From contig NC_044986.1 of the NCBI RefSeq assembly GCF_008728515.1, positions 113,758,313-113,822,312 of the forward strand: 64,000 nucleotides of DNA, written 5' to 3'. This DNA is from Papio anubis. Taxonomy: Eukaryota > Chordata > Mammalia > Primates > Cercopithecidae. The translations under genes and the position numbers were made by a program. Shown one piece after another: positions 48,628-60,186 of the stretch (position 1 is its first letter; the number at the start of each line of letters is the position of its first letter). Under the pieces are notes generated by a model. That model was not told the DNA's origin. It saw only the letters and a list, made by a program, of their open reading frames with translations, and searched no databases.

Positions 48628-48945
48628 GGCCGGCCGTGGTGGCTCAAGCCTGTAATCCCAACACTTTGGGAGGCCAAGGCGGGTGGGTCACTTGAGGTCA
48701 GGAGTTTGAGACCAGCCTGGCCAATATGGCGAAAACTTGTCTCTACTAAAAATACAAAAAAAACTAGCCAAGAATGGTGGCGCACACCTATAATCTCAGC
48801 TACTTGGCAGGCTGAGGCAGGAGAATCGCTTGAACCCTGGAGGCAAAGGTTGCAGGGAGCCAAGATCGTACCACTGCACTCCAGCCTGGGCAACAGAAAA
48901 AAGACTCCATCTCAAACAAATAAACAAAAATAAAAAACTAAATGC
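48628..48945 (+). mobile_element. Alu SINE
   Basis: GGCCGGCCGTGGTGGCTCAA head to an AAATAAACAAAAATAAAAA tail. Confidence 0.9.
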
Positions 48946-49505
48946 AAACAACTAGAAGAATGCACTCTTTGATTCCAGTTTCTGTCAAGGTGCGAATGGC
49001 TGATACCAGATCTTTTCCTGAGGACAGTTTGGAGAGGAAGAAGGAAGGGATAAACCACAGGAGAGCTGGGGCCTGAAGAAAGCAAGGGAAAGGTGGGCAG
49101 CAAGAAATCAGATAGCTGCAGAGTCGAGAGGCCGGCATGTGTATAAAATGTGGCTGATGGCTTCGTTATGCCCAGACCCTATCCCGATCAAGAAGCTTGT
49201 CTTTAGCGCACAGAAGGAGAAATTAACACGAATACACACCGCAGTTCTCTGTTTTATGCCAGCATCTCCTGGGGGAAGGAGCTCTTGCTACATTCTCTCC
49301 TGGAACTGAAAACTAATTCTAGTTTACTCTGTACACATTGATCTAGTTGTTAGTGCTGTAAAAACACCAGTTTATGTCAAAACCAGAAAAAGTATCAGAT
49401 AAAAGGCAAAATTAGACTAGCGCCTAATGTTGGCTAGTATCTGAGGAAAAGATACTAAAAGAATTTGGCAATTTGGAGAAGTCTTGAAACAATGCATATA
49501 CTTTG
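48946..49505. other. Intergenic, unique
   Basis: 560 bases, nothing recognised. Confidence 0.5.
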
Positions 49506-49893
49506 GGCCAGGTACAGTGGCTCACGCCTGTAATCGTGACATAATAATACTAATATGTCCTCCTCCCTCCCTCCCTCCCCTCCCTCCCCTCCCTCTTTTC
49601 TTTTCTTCTTTTTACAGAGGTTGTGTATTTGCCCAGAGCCTGGAGTGCAGTGGCCAGTTTCAGCTCTTTAGCCTCCACCTCCCGGGATGGCAGATTCTTC
49701 TGCCTCAACCCCCTAAGAAGCTGGGACTACAGGTGCCTTCCACCACAGCCTGTTAATTTGTTTTGTAATTTTAGTAGACACAGGAGTTTCACCATGTTGG
49801 CCAGGCTGGTCTTGATCTCATTACCTCAAATGATCCACCCACCTCAGCCTCCCAAAGTGCAGGGATTACAGGCGTGAGCCACCATGCCCGGCC
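49506..49893. mobile_element. Sense Alu head, CT tract, then antisense Alu
   Basis: A 32-base sense Alu head (49506-49537) stops abruptly. A (CCTCC)n/CTTTT tract follows at 49558-49614, then a diverged antisense Alu to 49893. Confidence 0.8.
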
Positions 49894-49904
49894 TAGATGG
49901 TTTC

Positions 49905-50075
49905 TATTAAGTGATTTCCAAACATGGCTTCCCATTGGAATCACCTGGAGAGGATGGTGTCATTGAAAATGCTGCTACCAGGCCACACCTCAGGCCAATT
50001 AAATCAGTATCTCTGGGCATGGGACCCAAGCATCAGGGTTTGCATCTGGGCTCTCCAGTATTCCAGAAATCTTTC
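49905..50075 (-). mobile_element. MER5A-like hAT relic
   Basis: TCCCATTGGAATCACCTGGAG and TTTGCATCTGGGCTCTCCAG match the MER5A pattern from memory. Confidence 0.6.
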
Positions 50076-51174
50076 TTTATAAGCAAAAGTAGGTATCTGG
50101 GGCTTACAACAGCGAATCAGTCATCAGGTATAAGTATCTGAAAGTAACAGAATCACTAATTTCCTCACACTGTGTTCAGATGTTCGAGTAAATGTAGCTT
50201 CTTTATATCCTAGATGGATTTGAGCTTCCTTGTGATTTCCTGCCCGAATTGGGTACCAAAAAATGTAGAGGCAGGGAACCAGCCTTGCTAAGCTTAGTGT
50301 ACCCATCTCTGCTCACCTGGCAGGTCTGTCTCTTTGGAGTGACTGCACGTCTGTGAATTAAACACTCTATATTTCGGGATGCCTCCCCTGTCCTCCTTCC
50401 CTGAGATGTCAGCACCCAGGTGTATGGGAGAGACACTGCGTGCCACCTCCTGGCAGAGGGATACCAGGACCTACCGGCCTGAGGCTGGGCCCGGGGTTGA
50501 ATCAGGACCGAGTTTGCTCACATGGGTTCCTCTGAGTTCTGCTGGACTCTGCTGCTGAGATCTTCAACTGTCAGGGCCTGTCCTCTGCTTGCTTCCAGGC
50601 CTTGGCTTGGCTTGGTCTACTGTGAGCTGCGGCCCAGGATTCCACACCATGGCCTCTTCCAAGGGCCTAGACTGGGCAGTTCTACACAGCAGTGCCGTGG
50701 AAGGCTCTCACCCCTCAGCTCCATATCCCACCCTCCCATGGATGAGGCTCCGTTCCTGGGTTCCACATTGCCTCACCAAAGGGCCACTTTCTGCCCTCTG
50801 TTAGCATGACCATACTTCTCCCATTTAGGAATGTGGGATCAGACAGCACCCCAGACAAGGGACCCTCAGACAGTGCCCAATGTGAAGAGGCGGAGAAACC
50901 CTTGAGCCTCTGGTATTGCCTCAACCAATTTACTGTGTCCTTCTCAGGCTTAGTTGTGGAGGAGGCCATCAGGATACAGGGGCCTCAGTGCCAGGCTTCC
51001 TCTTCCCACAGTCTATGGATGCCCACCACCTCTTGCCCTCCTTCATAGCCTCCTTGCTCTGGGCCAGCAAGCCTCTGGTGCCAGGCATGCCAGGTTGAAG
51101 CAGAGTCCTCTCTGCACTGTGGGGGCACTGTGGCCTCAGCCCTCTAAGACTTGCTTTTGATCTGCTAAGTGAGA
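50076..51174. other. Intergenic, unassigned, GC-rich in the middle
   Basis: 1.1 kb. 50430-51150 is richer in GC than its surroundings, with several overlapping open frames of 60-95 codons. None resembles a known protein. It stops where L1 sequence begins. Confidence 0.45.
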
Positions 51175-54100
51175 GATACACAAAAAATAAAAAAGCAAGA
51201 AATTAAATCATATTGCAGGAGAAGATCATCTTCACTAAAAGGAAGACAGGAAGGAAGGAAAGAAGGAAGAGAAGACCACAAAATAACTAGAAAATTAATA
51301 ACAAAATAGGCCGGGCGCGGTGGCTCAAGCCTGTAATCCCAGCACTTTGGGAGGCCGAGACGGGCGGATCACGAGGTCAGGAGATCGAGACCATCCTGGC
51401 TAACACGGTGAAACCCCGTCTCTACTAAAAATACAAGAAAATTAGCCGGGCGCCGTGGCAGGCGCCTGTAGTCCCAGCTACTCGGGAGGCTGAGGCAGGA
51501 GAATGGCGTCAACCCGGGGGGGCAGAGCTTGCAGTGAGCCGAGATCGCGCCACTGCACTCCAGCCTGGGTCACAGAGCAAGACTCTGTCTTGGAAAAAAA
51601 AAAAAAAATAGCAGGAGTGAGTCCTTACCTATCAATAATAACATTGAGTGTAAATGGACTAAACTCTCCAATCAAAAGACATAGACTGGCTGAATGGATT
51701 TAAAAAAAGATCCAGTGATCTTTTGCCTACAAGAAGCAAACTTCATGTATAAAGAAACACATACACTGAAAATAAAAGAATAGAAAAAGACATTTCATGC
51801 CAATAGAAACCAAAGAAAGAGTAGGAATAGCTATACTTATATCAGACAAAATAGATTTCAAAACCAAAAGTATAAGAAGAGACAAAGAAGGTTACTATAT
51901 AATGATAAAGTGGTCAATTCAGCAAGAGGATATAACAATTATAAACACATATACACCTGACACTGGAGCACCCAGATACATAAAGCAAATATTATTAGAG
52001 CTAAGGAGAGAGAGAAACCCCAATACAATAATACCTGGAGACTTCAACACCCCAGTTTCAGCATTGTAGAGACCTCTAAGACAAAAAAAAAAAAATCAAC
52101 AACAAAGAAACATCAGGCTTAATCTGCACTATAGATTAAATTGACTTGATAGATATTTACAGAACATTTCATCCAATGGCTGCAGAATACAAATTCCTTT
52201 CCTCAGCACATGGATCTTTCTCAAGGCTAGACCATATGTTAGGTCACAAACAAGTCTTTAAGCATTTCAAAAAATTAAAATAATATCAAGCATCTTCTCT
52301 GACCACCGTGGAATAAAACTAAAAATCAATAACAAGAGGAATTTTGGAAACTACACAAACACCTGTAAATTAAACAATATGGTCCTGAATGAGTAATGGG
52401 TAACTGAATAAATTAAGAAGGAAATTGAAAAGTTTCTTGAAACAAATAATAATGGAAACACAATATACCAAAACCTATGGGACACAGTAAAAGCAGTACT
52501 ATGAGGAAAGATAATAATAGCTTTAACCACATACATTAAAAAATAAGGATTAGTTTAAATAAACAACCTAATGATGCATCTAAATAACTAGAAAAGCAAG
52601 AGCAAACCAAACCCAAAATTAGTAGAAGGAAAAAATTATAAAGATCAGAGCAGAAATACATGAATTTGAAATGAGGAAAACAATACCAAATATCAATGAA
52701 ACAAAAAGTTTGTTTTTTGAAAAGATAAAATTGACAAAACTTTAGTCAGATTAACTAAGAAAAAAAGAGAGAAGACCCAAATAAATAAGAGCCGAGATGA
52801 CAGACATTAGAACTGATACTGCCAAAATCTAAAGGATTATTAGTGGCTAGTATGAGCAACTACATGCCAATGAATTGGAAAACCTAGAAGAAATGGATAA
52901 ATTCCTAGATACGTACAACCTACCAAGATTGAACCATGAAGAACTGCAAAATCTGAACAGATGGATAGCAAGTGACAAGATTGAAGCCATAATAAAAAGT
53001 CTCCCAGCATAGAAAAGCACAGAACCCAATGGCTTCACTGCTGAATCCTACCAAACATTTTAACAACTAATACCAATTCTACACAAACTATTTTTAAAAA
53101 CAGAGGAGGAGGGAATACTTCTGAACTCATTTTATGAGGCCAGTATTACCCTGTGCCAAAACCAGACAAAGACACATAAAAACAAACAAACAAACAAAAC
53201 CTCCAGGCCAGTATCACTGATGAATATCGATGCAAAAATCCTCAATAAAATAGCAGCAAGCTGATTTCAACAGCACATTAAAGAGATTATTCATCACAAC
53301 CAAGTGAGATTTATCCCAGGGATGCAAGGATGATTCTACGTATGGAAATAGATGAATGTGATACATTATAGCAACGGAATGGAGGACAAAAACCGCATGA
53401 TCATTAAAATTGATGCTGAAAAATCATTTGACAAAACTGAACATCTCGTCATGATAAAAACCCTGAAAAATCTGGGTGTAGAAGGAACATACCACAACAT
53501 AATAAAAGCCATATACGACAGACCTATAGTTGGTATCATACTAAATGGAGAAAAACCGAAAGCCTTTCCTCAAAGATCTATAACACGATAAGGATGCCCA
53601 CTTTCACCACTGTTCTGTAAATCCTAGCTAGAGCAAATAGACAAGAGAAAGAAATAAAGGGCACCCAAACTGGAAAGGAAGAAGTCAAATTATCCTTGTA
53701 TGTAGATAATATGATTTTATATTTGGAAAAACTTAAAGACTCCACAAAAACACTATTAAAACTGATAAACAAATTCTGTAAAGTTGCAGAGCACAAAATC
53801 AACATACAAAACCCAGTAGTATTTCTCTATGCCAACAGTGAACAATCTGAAAAAGAAATAATCTCATTTACAATAGCTGCAAATAAAATACATAGGAGTA
53901 TAGCAAAAAAGTGAAAGATCTCTATAAAGAAAACTGTAAAACATTGATGCAAGAAATTGAAGAAGACACAAAAAATGGAAAGACATTCTATGTTTATGGA
54001 TTGGAAGAATCAATATTGTTAAAATGTCCACACTACCCAAAGAAATCTACAGATTTAATGTAATCCCTATCACAATACCAATGACATTCTTCAAAGAAAT

Positions 54101-54300
54101 AGAAAAAACAGTCCAAAATTTATATGGAACACAAAAAGACCCAGAATAGTCAAAGCTATCCTAAGGAAAAATAAAACTGGAGGAATCTCATCACCTAACT
54201 TTGAATTACACTACAGAGACATAGTAACCCAAATGGCACAGTACCGGCATAAAAACAGACACATACAAAGGTATAGTGGCTACATTGGTCTGGGAGGGCC
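51175..54300 (+). pseudogene. Decayed L1 ORF2 remnant, split by AluY
   Basis: L1 sense sequence from about 51175 is interrupted by an Alu at 51309-51608 and continues to about 54300. It covers endonuclease-like text (GGAGACTTCAACACCCCAGT) and reverse-transcriptase-like text (TTTATCCCAGGGATGCAAGG). Many stops and frameshifts are present, and the longest open pieces are under 100 codons. The 5' UTR, ORF1 and 3' tail are missing. Confidence 0.88.
51309..51608 (+). mobile_element. Young AluY inside L1
   Basis: GGCCGGGCGCGGTGGCTCAA head, near consensus, A-tail 51594-51608. Confidence 0.92.
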
Positions 54301-54416
54301 TCAGGAGCATGAGGGGTTAACAGATGCTTACATAAGGCCTAATATTTAAATAGAGGTTCTAAACCTCAGCAGTACATCAGAATTATTTGGGAGATGTTTA
54401 AAACTACTGGGCCCTT

Positions 54417-54718
54417 GGCCGGACGTGGTGGCTCACGCCTGTAATTCCAGCACTTTGGGAGGCCAAAGCAAGTGGATCACCTGAGGTCAGGATTTGGACA
54501 CCAGCCTGACTAACCTGGGGAAATGCCGTCTCTACTAAAAAATACAAAATTTAGCCAGGCATGGTGGCTTATGTCTGTAATCTTAGCTACTCGGGAGGCT
54601 GAGGCAGGAGAATCGCTTGAACCCAGGAGGCAGAGGTTGTGATGAGCTGAGATTGTGCCATTGCACTCTAGCCTGGGCAACAAGAGTGAAACTCCATCTC
54701 AAAACAAACAAACATAAA
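54417..54718 (+). mobile_element. Alu SINE
   Basis: GGCCGGACGTGGTGGCTCAC head, CAAACAAACATAAAC tail. AACTACTGGGCCC duplication. Confidence 0.9.
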
Positions 54719-54730
54719 CAACAAACTACT

Positions 54731-55056
54731 GGGCCCAGCTAGTGGCTCACGCCTGTAATCCCAGCACTTTGGGAGGCCAAGGCAGGCGGATCACCTGAGG
54801 TCAGGAGTTTGAGACCAGCCTGGCCAACCATGGTCAACATGGTGAAACTCCATCTCTACTAAAAATACAAAAATTAGCCGGGTGTGGTGGCAGGCACCCG
54901 TAATCCCAGATACTCAGGAGGCTGAGGCATGAGAATCGCTTGAACCAGGGAGGCGGAGGTTGCAGTGAGCAGAGATTGCGCCGCTATACTCCAGCCTGGG
55001 CAACAGAGGGGAGACTCCCTCTCAGAAACAAAAAAGAAAAACAAAAACAAGAACAA
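54731..55056 (+). mobile_element. Alu SINE
   Basis: GCCCAGCTAGTGGCTCACGC head. Contains a small internal duplication (CAACCATGGTCAACATGG). Confidence 0.9.
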
Positions 55057-55156
55057 ACTACTGGGCCCCAGAGATTTCAGTTTAATTGGTCTGGGTGAGT
55101 ATTTTCCATTGATTAAGAAAAAAATACTCTCCAGGTAATTAGAATACACAACTAGG

Positions 55157-55329
55157 GGCCGGGTGCAGTGGCTCATGCCTATAATCTCAGCACTTTGAGA
55201 GGCCAAGGTGGGAGGATCCTTAGGCCGGGAGTTTGAGACCAGCCTGGGCAACACAGCAAGATTCCCCCGCACCCTGCTCCCCTCCACACACATACCTGTC
55301 TCTATGTTTTTAAAAAAAAAAAAAAAAAA
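55157..55329 (+). mobile_element. Left-arm Alu fragment
   Basis: GGGCCGGGTGCAGTGGCTCA to an internal A-run. The right arm is absent and a CCCC/ACAC-rich insert lies at 55264-55300. Confidence 0.8.
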
Positions 55330-55694
55330 GAATATCTGACTAAGACTGAGAATTGCTGGCCTAAACGGACGGATGTGCTTAAGGAGGGCATTCATATTCC
55401 AGGCGAGCAGGAAGCTTCTAGGGGAGGCAGCCAGCAGGAATGCCACAGGATATTGAAAGAACACGGAGAAGGCAGACTTGCTGGGAGCTGAGGATGTTTT
55501 AAGGGTCGTTGAAAATAAGTTTACACAGGTCAGAGTGAAATTACGTGGGGCGTATGGAATCTACATCCAACAAGAAAGGCGGAAGGAAGATAGAAAGCAG
55601 GTTGGCAAGCCCAACTGGTTGGTTACTACAGACAGGTGTGAGGTCCTGAGGGTACTGGATGGAGATGCAGAAAGGATCATAGAGAACATTGGGA
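55330..55694. other. Intergenic, unique
   Basis: 365 bases, nothing recognised. Confidence 0.5.
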
Positions 55695-55696
55695 AG

Positions 55697-55978
55697 GGGC
55701 CCGGCGTTGTGGATCACGCCTGTAACCCCAGCACTTTGGGAGGCTGAGGCAGGAGGATCTGCTGGAGCTCAGGAGTTCGAGACCAGCCTGGGAAACGTGG
55801 CAAGACCTTGTTTCTGCTAAAAATAAAAATAAATTAGCCAGATGTGGTGGTGTATTCCCATGGTCCCAGCTGTTCAGGAGGCTGAGGTGGGAAGATAACT
55901 TGAGCCTGGGAAATGGAGGCTGCAGTGAATGGTAATCATGCAACTGCATTCTAGCCTGGGAGACAAAAAATAATTTTG
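55697..55978 (+). mobile_element. Old Alu
   Basis: GGGGCCCGGCGTTGTGGATC head, diverged, short AT-rich tail. Confidence 0.85.
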
Positions 55979-56279
55979 ATTTTTTTTTTTTTTTTTTGAG
56001 ATGGAGTTTTGCTCTGTTGCCCAGGCAGAGTGCCGTGGGGCAATCTCGGCTCCCTGCAACTTCTGCCTCCCGGGTTCAAGCAATTCTCCTGCCTCAGCCT
56101 CCTGAGTAGCTGGGACTACAGGCACCCGCCACCATGCCTGGCTAATTTTCGTATTTTTAGTAGAGATGGGGTTTCACCGTGATGGCCAGGCTGGTCTCAA
56201 ACTCCTGACCTCAGGTGATCCACCCGCCTTGGCCTCCCAAAGTGCTGGAATTACAAGCATGAGCCATGGCACCCAGCCA
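55979..56279 (-). mobile_element. Alu SINE, antisense
   Basis: Abuts the previous Alu tail to tail, making an inverted Alu pair with almost no spacer. Confidence 0.9.
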
Positions 56280-56626
56280 GATACCGAATCTTGAGCCCGG
56301 TGTCATCAGGACAGAAGCCGGAGTATCTCTAGTAGCTAAGTCCTGGGATAGTGTCTTTTGCATCTCCAAAGTTTTTCCAGTCTCTGTTCTCTCTGCGGAG
56401 CTTCCACGGTTTGTGCTAATTTCCGGAGGCACCTCACATCCTTCCAGTACATGCTTTCATTAACCGGAGTTAGTTTGTGTTGTTTGCAACCAAAACTTCT
56501 TAACTGGTTGGACATACTTCTTCCCATTATTCGAGTTTTGGGGGAGCATTATTTTGCATTCAAAATCCAGAAGTGAGCAAATCATATCCTGGGATCTTTG
56601 TCTCTCCTTTCTTAAGACTCATTCGG
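56280..56626. other. Intergenic, unique
   Basis: 350 bases, nothing recognised. Confidence 0.5.
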
Positions 56627-56627
56627 G

Positions 56628-56880
56628 CCTAGCACCGTGGCTCACGCCTACAATCCCAACACTTTGGGAGGCGAAACCCCGTCTCCACTAAAACTACAAA
56701 ATTAACCGGGCGTGGTGGCGGGCGCCGGTAATCCCAGCTACCAGGGAGGCTGAGACAGGATACTTTCTTGAACGCGGGAGGCGGAGATTGCAGTGAGCTG
56801 AGATTGTGCCATTGCACCCTAGCCTGGGCTACAAGAGCAAGACTCCATCCCCCTCTAACCCCCACCACCCCAAAAAAAGA
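56628..56880 (+). mobile_element. Alu SINE with internal deletion
   Basis: Sense Alu lacking about 50 bases of the left arm (GGGAGGCGAAACCCCGTC). GACTCATT flanks. Confidence 0.88.
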
Positions 56881-57091
56881 CTCATTTGGACATTCTCATT
56901 TTGATTTCAAAAAAGACAAGTCTGTAGCCACCAAGGGTGACGAGAGGTGGCCATCTGATGTCCTTTTCAGTCCTCACACTTATAAACTCATTGAGAAGCA
57001 CCTGTGCTCTCTCTGCACTGGACTGTCTCTTGTCTGTTTACAGTGTTGTATCCATTTATACTCCATTTATTCCCCCATGAGGATCTGAGAG

Positions 57092-57383
57092 TGGCCAGGC
57101 GTGATGGCTCATGCCTGTAATCCCAGCACTTTGGGAGGCTGAGACGGGAGGTTCACTTGAGTCTAGGGGTTCCAAACCAGCCTGGGAAATAAAAAAAAGG
57201 AAAGTAAAATCAGCCAGGCATGGTGGTGTGTGCCTGTAGTCCCAGCCACATCGGAGGCTGAGGTGGGAAGATCGCTTGAGGGCAGCCGTTGGAGCCTGCA
57301 GCGGGCTATCATCATGCCATTTTACTTCAGCCTGGGCAATAGAACATGACCCAGTCTCCAAAAAAAAAAAAAAAAAAAAAAAA
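57092..57383 (+). mobile_element. Old Alu
   Basis: GGCCAGGCGTGATGGCTCAT to a 23-base A-tail. Confidence 0.88.
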
Positions 57384-57437
57384 GTATTTGAGAGTATTCC
57401 TTCCTCTCCATTCCTTCTTTCCTATGTCCCTACCTGG

Positions 57438-57731
57438 AACTTTTTTTTTTTTGAGATGGTAGTCTCACTCTGTTGCCCAGGCTGAAGTGGCGTGATCTCG
57501 GCTCACTGCAACCTCTGCCTCCTAAGTTCAAGTGATTCTCCTGCCTCAGCCTCCCGAGTAGTTGGGATTACAGGAGCCCAGCACCACGCCCGGCTAATTT
57601 TTGTATTTTTAGTAGAGATGGGGGTTTTGCCATGTTGGTCAGGCTGGTCTCGAACTCCTGACCTCAAGTGATCCTCCCGCCTTGGCCTCCCAAAGGGCTG
57701 GGATTACAGACTTGAGCCATTGTGCCCAGCT
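57438..57731 (-). mobile_element. Alu SINE, antisense
   Basis: TTTTTTGAGATGGTAGTCTC to CATTGTGCCCAGC. Confidence 0.9.
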
Positions 57732-57743
57732 CCTGGTGTCCTC

Positions 57744-58034
57744 TTTATTTTTTTAGACGGAATTTCACTCTGTCGCCAGGCTGGAATGCAGTGGTCCGAT
57801 CTGGGCTCACTGCAACCTCCGACTCCCTGTTTCAAGTGATTCTCCTACCTCAGGGTCCCAAGTAGCTGGGATTACAGGTGTGCACCACCACGCCCAGCTA
57901 ATTTTTGTATTTTTAGTAGAGACGAGGTTTCACCATGTTGGCCAGGATGGCCTTGATCTCCTGACCTCATGATCCACTTGCCTTGGCTTCCCAAAGTGCT
58001 GGGATAACAGGTGTGAGTCACTGTGCCCGGCCTC
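57744..58034 (-). mobile_element. Alu SINE, antisense
   Basis: TTTTTTTAGACGGAATTTCAC to CTGTGCCCGGCC. TGGTGTCCTCTTT and CGGTATCTTCTTT flank it. Confidence 0.9.
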
Positions 58035-58544
58035 CCGGTATCTTCTTTCTTTGGTGACTTTTTTTTTTTTTTTTTGGTAAAGAAATAAGAATCCCAGTGC
58101 TCTCAGCACTACCAATACGTGCAGAGGAGGTTATGCTTCTTTTGTAAGTGAGAGGAACTCAGTCTGGTTTGGAAGCTTGGGCTTTCATTGGCCTGAGATA
58201 TATGCCTTTTACAAGATGGAAAACAAATGACATTTTTGTAGCCCTTTTCATCTTCAAAGCAATTTGTAGACATTAAAGAATAAGCTGTCAGCCCTTCCCA
58301 GATAAGAATCATTGCCTAAGCGCTTAGTACAACCCTGTCCTGTTCCTCAGACCTAAACAATGAGCCCTGCTTATAAACTGTGGCTGAACAAAATGACTTC
58401 TTAGGAGAAGAAAACGGAGGGAAAGTGGGGGAATGAACTCAGCTGGAAGGAAGAAAAGAAGGCGACCTGCAATTTATCTAGTACATATTGTGAGTCTGGG
58501 GTGACAGTTTGGAGAACACTGGGGCTTCAGCCTGGCTGTGCACC
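58035..58544. other. Intergenic, unique
   Basis: 510 bases, AT-rich, with a T-run at 58059-58075. Nothing else recognised. Confidence 0.5.
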
Positions 58545-58809
58545 TGTTGCCCAGGCTGGAGTGCAGTGGCGTGAGCTCAGCTCACTGCAACCTCTATCCC
58601 GCAAGTTCAAGCAATTCTCCTGCCTCAGTCACCTGAGTAGCTGGGATTACAGGCGTGCACCAACATGCCTGGCTAATTTTTTGTATTTTTAGTAGAGGCA
58701 GAGTTTCACCATGTTGGCCAGGCTAGTCTCAAACTCTTGACCTCAGGTGATCCACCCACCTTGGCCTCCCAAAGTGCTGAGATTATAGGCGTGAACCACC
58801 GCACCAGGC
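58545..58809 (-). mobile_element. Alu SINE, antisense, lacking T-tail
   Basis: GTTGCCCAGGCTGGAGTGCA to CACCGCACCAGGCC. Confidence 0.88.
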
Positions 58810-58824
58810 CTCTTCCTTTCTTTC

Positions 58825-59025
58825 CTTTTTATTTATTTATTTTTTGGAGGTCGGGGTGCAGTGGTGAGATCATAGCTCCCTGCAGCCTTGAACCCCTGGG
58901 CTCAAGTGATCCTCCTGCCTCAGCCTCCTGTGTAGTTAGGGCTACAGGCATGCACCAGCACGTCTGGCTAATTTGTCTTTTGAAAAAGAATGTTTTTTAG
59001 AGACAGGGTCTTACTATGTTGCCAC
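58825..59025 (-). mobile_element. Old left-monomer or AluJ fragment, antisense
   Basis: Diverged Alu-like text (GCCTTGAACCCCTGGGCTCA), stopping at CTATGTTGCC. Confidence 0.75.
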
Positions 59026-59197
59026 TATCATTTTATTTTGGTTTTCTTGATTAAAAAAAAAAAAAAGACACACCTGAATGCGTTCTCTCTTTAGGTCACT
59101 TATGCCAGGCTTATTGCCTAACCCCATAACTTTTAGCTATTTTTTTCACTACATTTTTGTTACAATGTCTTAGATTTCTGTTCCTCAATCATCTTTT

Positions 59198-59488
59198 TTT
59201 TCTTTTTTTATTGAGACGGAATCTTGCTCTTTCAGTTCAGGGGCACAATCTTGACTCACTGCAACCTCTGCCTCCCAGGTTCAAGTGATTCTCCTGCCTC
59301 AGCCTCCCAAATGGTGGGGATTACAGGTGCGCACCTCCACACCTGGCTAATTTTTTGTATTTTTGGTAGAGATGGGGTTTCACCATGTTCGCCAGGCTGG
59401 TCTTGAACTCCTGACCTCAAGCAATCTACTACCCACCACGGTCTCCCACAGTGCTGGGATTACAGGCATGAGCCACCACGCACGGCCT
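59198..59488 (-). mobile_element. Alu SINE, antisense
   Basis: TTTTATTGAGACGGAATCTTG to CACGCACGGCC. TCAATCATC and TCAAGCACC lie at the ends. Confidence 0.9.
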
Positions 59489-59500
59489 AGTCCTCAAGCA

Positions 59501-59791
59501 CCTTTTTTTTTTTGAGACAGAGTCTCGGTCTGTCGCCAGGCTGGGCGCAGTGGTGTCATCTCAGCTCACTGCAACCTCTGTCTCCTGGGTCCAAGCAATT
59601 CGCCTGCCTCAGCCTCCCGAGTAGCTGGGACTACACACATGCACCACCGTGCCCGGTTAATTTTTTGTATTTCAGTAGAGACAGGGTTTTGCCATGTTGG
59701 CCAGGATGGTCTGGATCTCCTGACCTTGTGATCCGCCTGCCTTCGCCTCTCCAAGTGCTGGGATTACAGGTGTGAGCCGCCGTGCTCGACC
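59501..59791 (-). mobile_element. Alu SINE, antisense
   Basis: TTTTTTTTTTGAGACAGAGTC to GCCGTGCTCGACC. Confidence 0.9.
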
Positions 59792-59985
59792 GTATCTTTC
59801 TAAGGTGTATACATACCTGCACTGTGTGTGAGTGGTAAGTTTACTGTGATTTATTCTTTCCTTAGCATGAGCCAAGGACAACATGTGAATAAAACAATGT
59901 TTAGATCCTGCTACAGTGAAGGTTTTGGAAAAGTCAACATCTTTGGGGAGCAGTTTTGTCATCTGGTAAAAAGGAAAAGAAGGGA

Positions 59986-60117
59986 CTGGGCATGGTGGCT
60001 CACGCCTGTAATCCCAGCACTTTGGGAGGCCAAGGTGGATGGATCACCTGAGGTTAGGAGTTCGAGACCAGCCATGGCCAACATGGCGAAACCCCATCTC
60101 TACTGAAAAAAGGAAAA
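59986..60117 (+). mobile_element. Left-arm Alu fragment
   Basis: GACTGGGCATGGTGGCTCAC to the middle A-rich linker, where it runs into an AT repeat. Confidence 0.88.
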
Positions 60118-60186
60118 AAAATATATATATATATATAAATATAAAAATATATAAATATAAATAAATATATAAATACATATATATTT
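60118..60186. repeat. AT-rich microsatellite
   Basis: (AT)n and AAATATAT units over about 69 bases in place of the Alu right arm. Confidence 0.92.

Larger units (their letters stand above)
54340..55150 (-). mobile_element. MER5A-like relic split by two Alus
   Basis: CATCAGAATTATTTGGGAG before and CAGAGATTTCAGTTTAATTG after are the two parts. ACTACTGGGCCC is repeated at each Alu junction. Confidence 0.6.

Noticed and set aside
51797..53914. Frames resembling endonuclease and reverse transcriptase pieces
   Set aside because: Fragments of a decayed L1 ORF2 with many stops and frameshifts. Not an active retrotransposon or new system.
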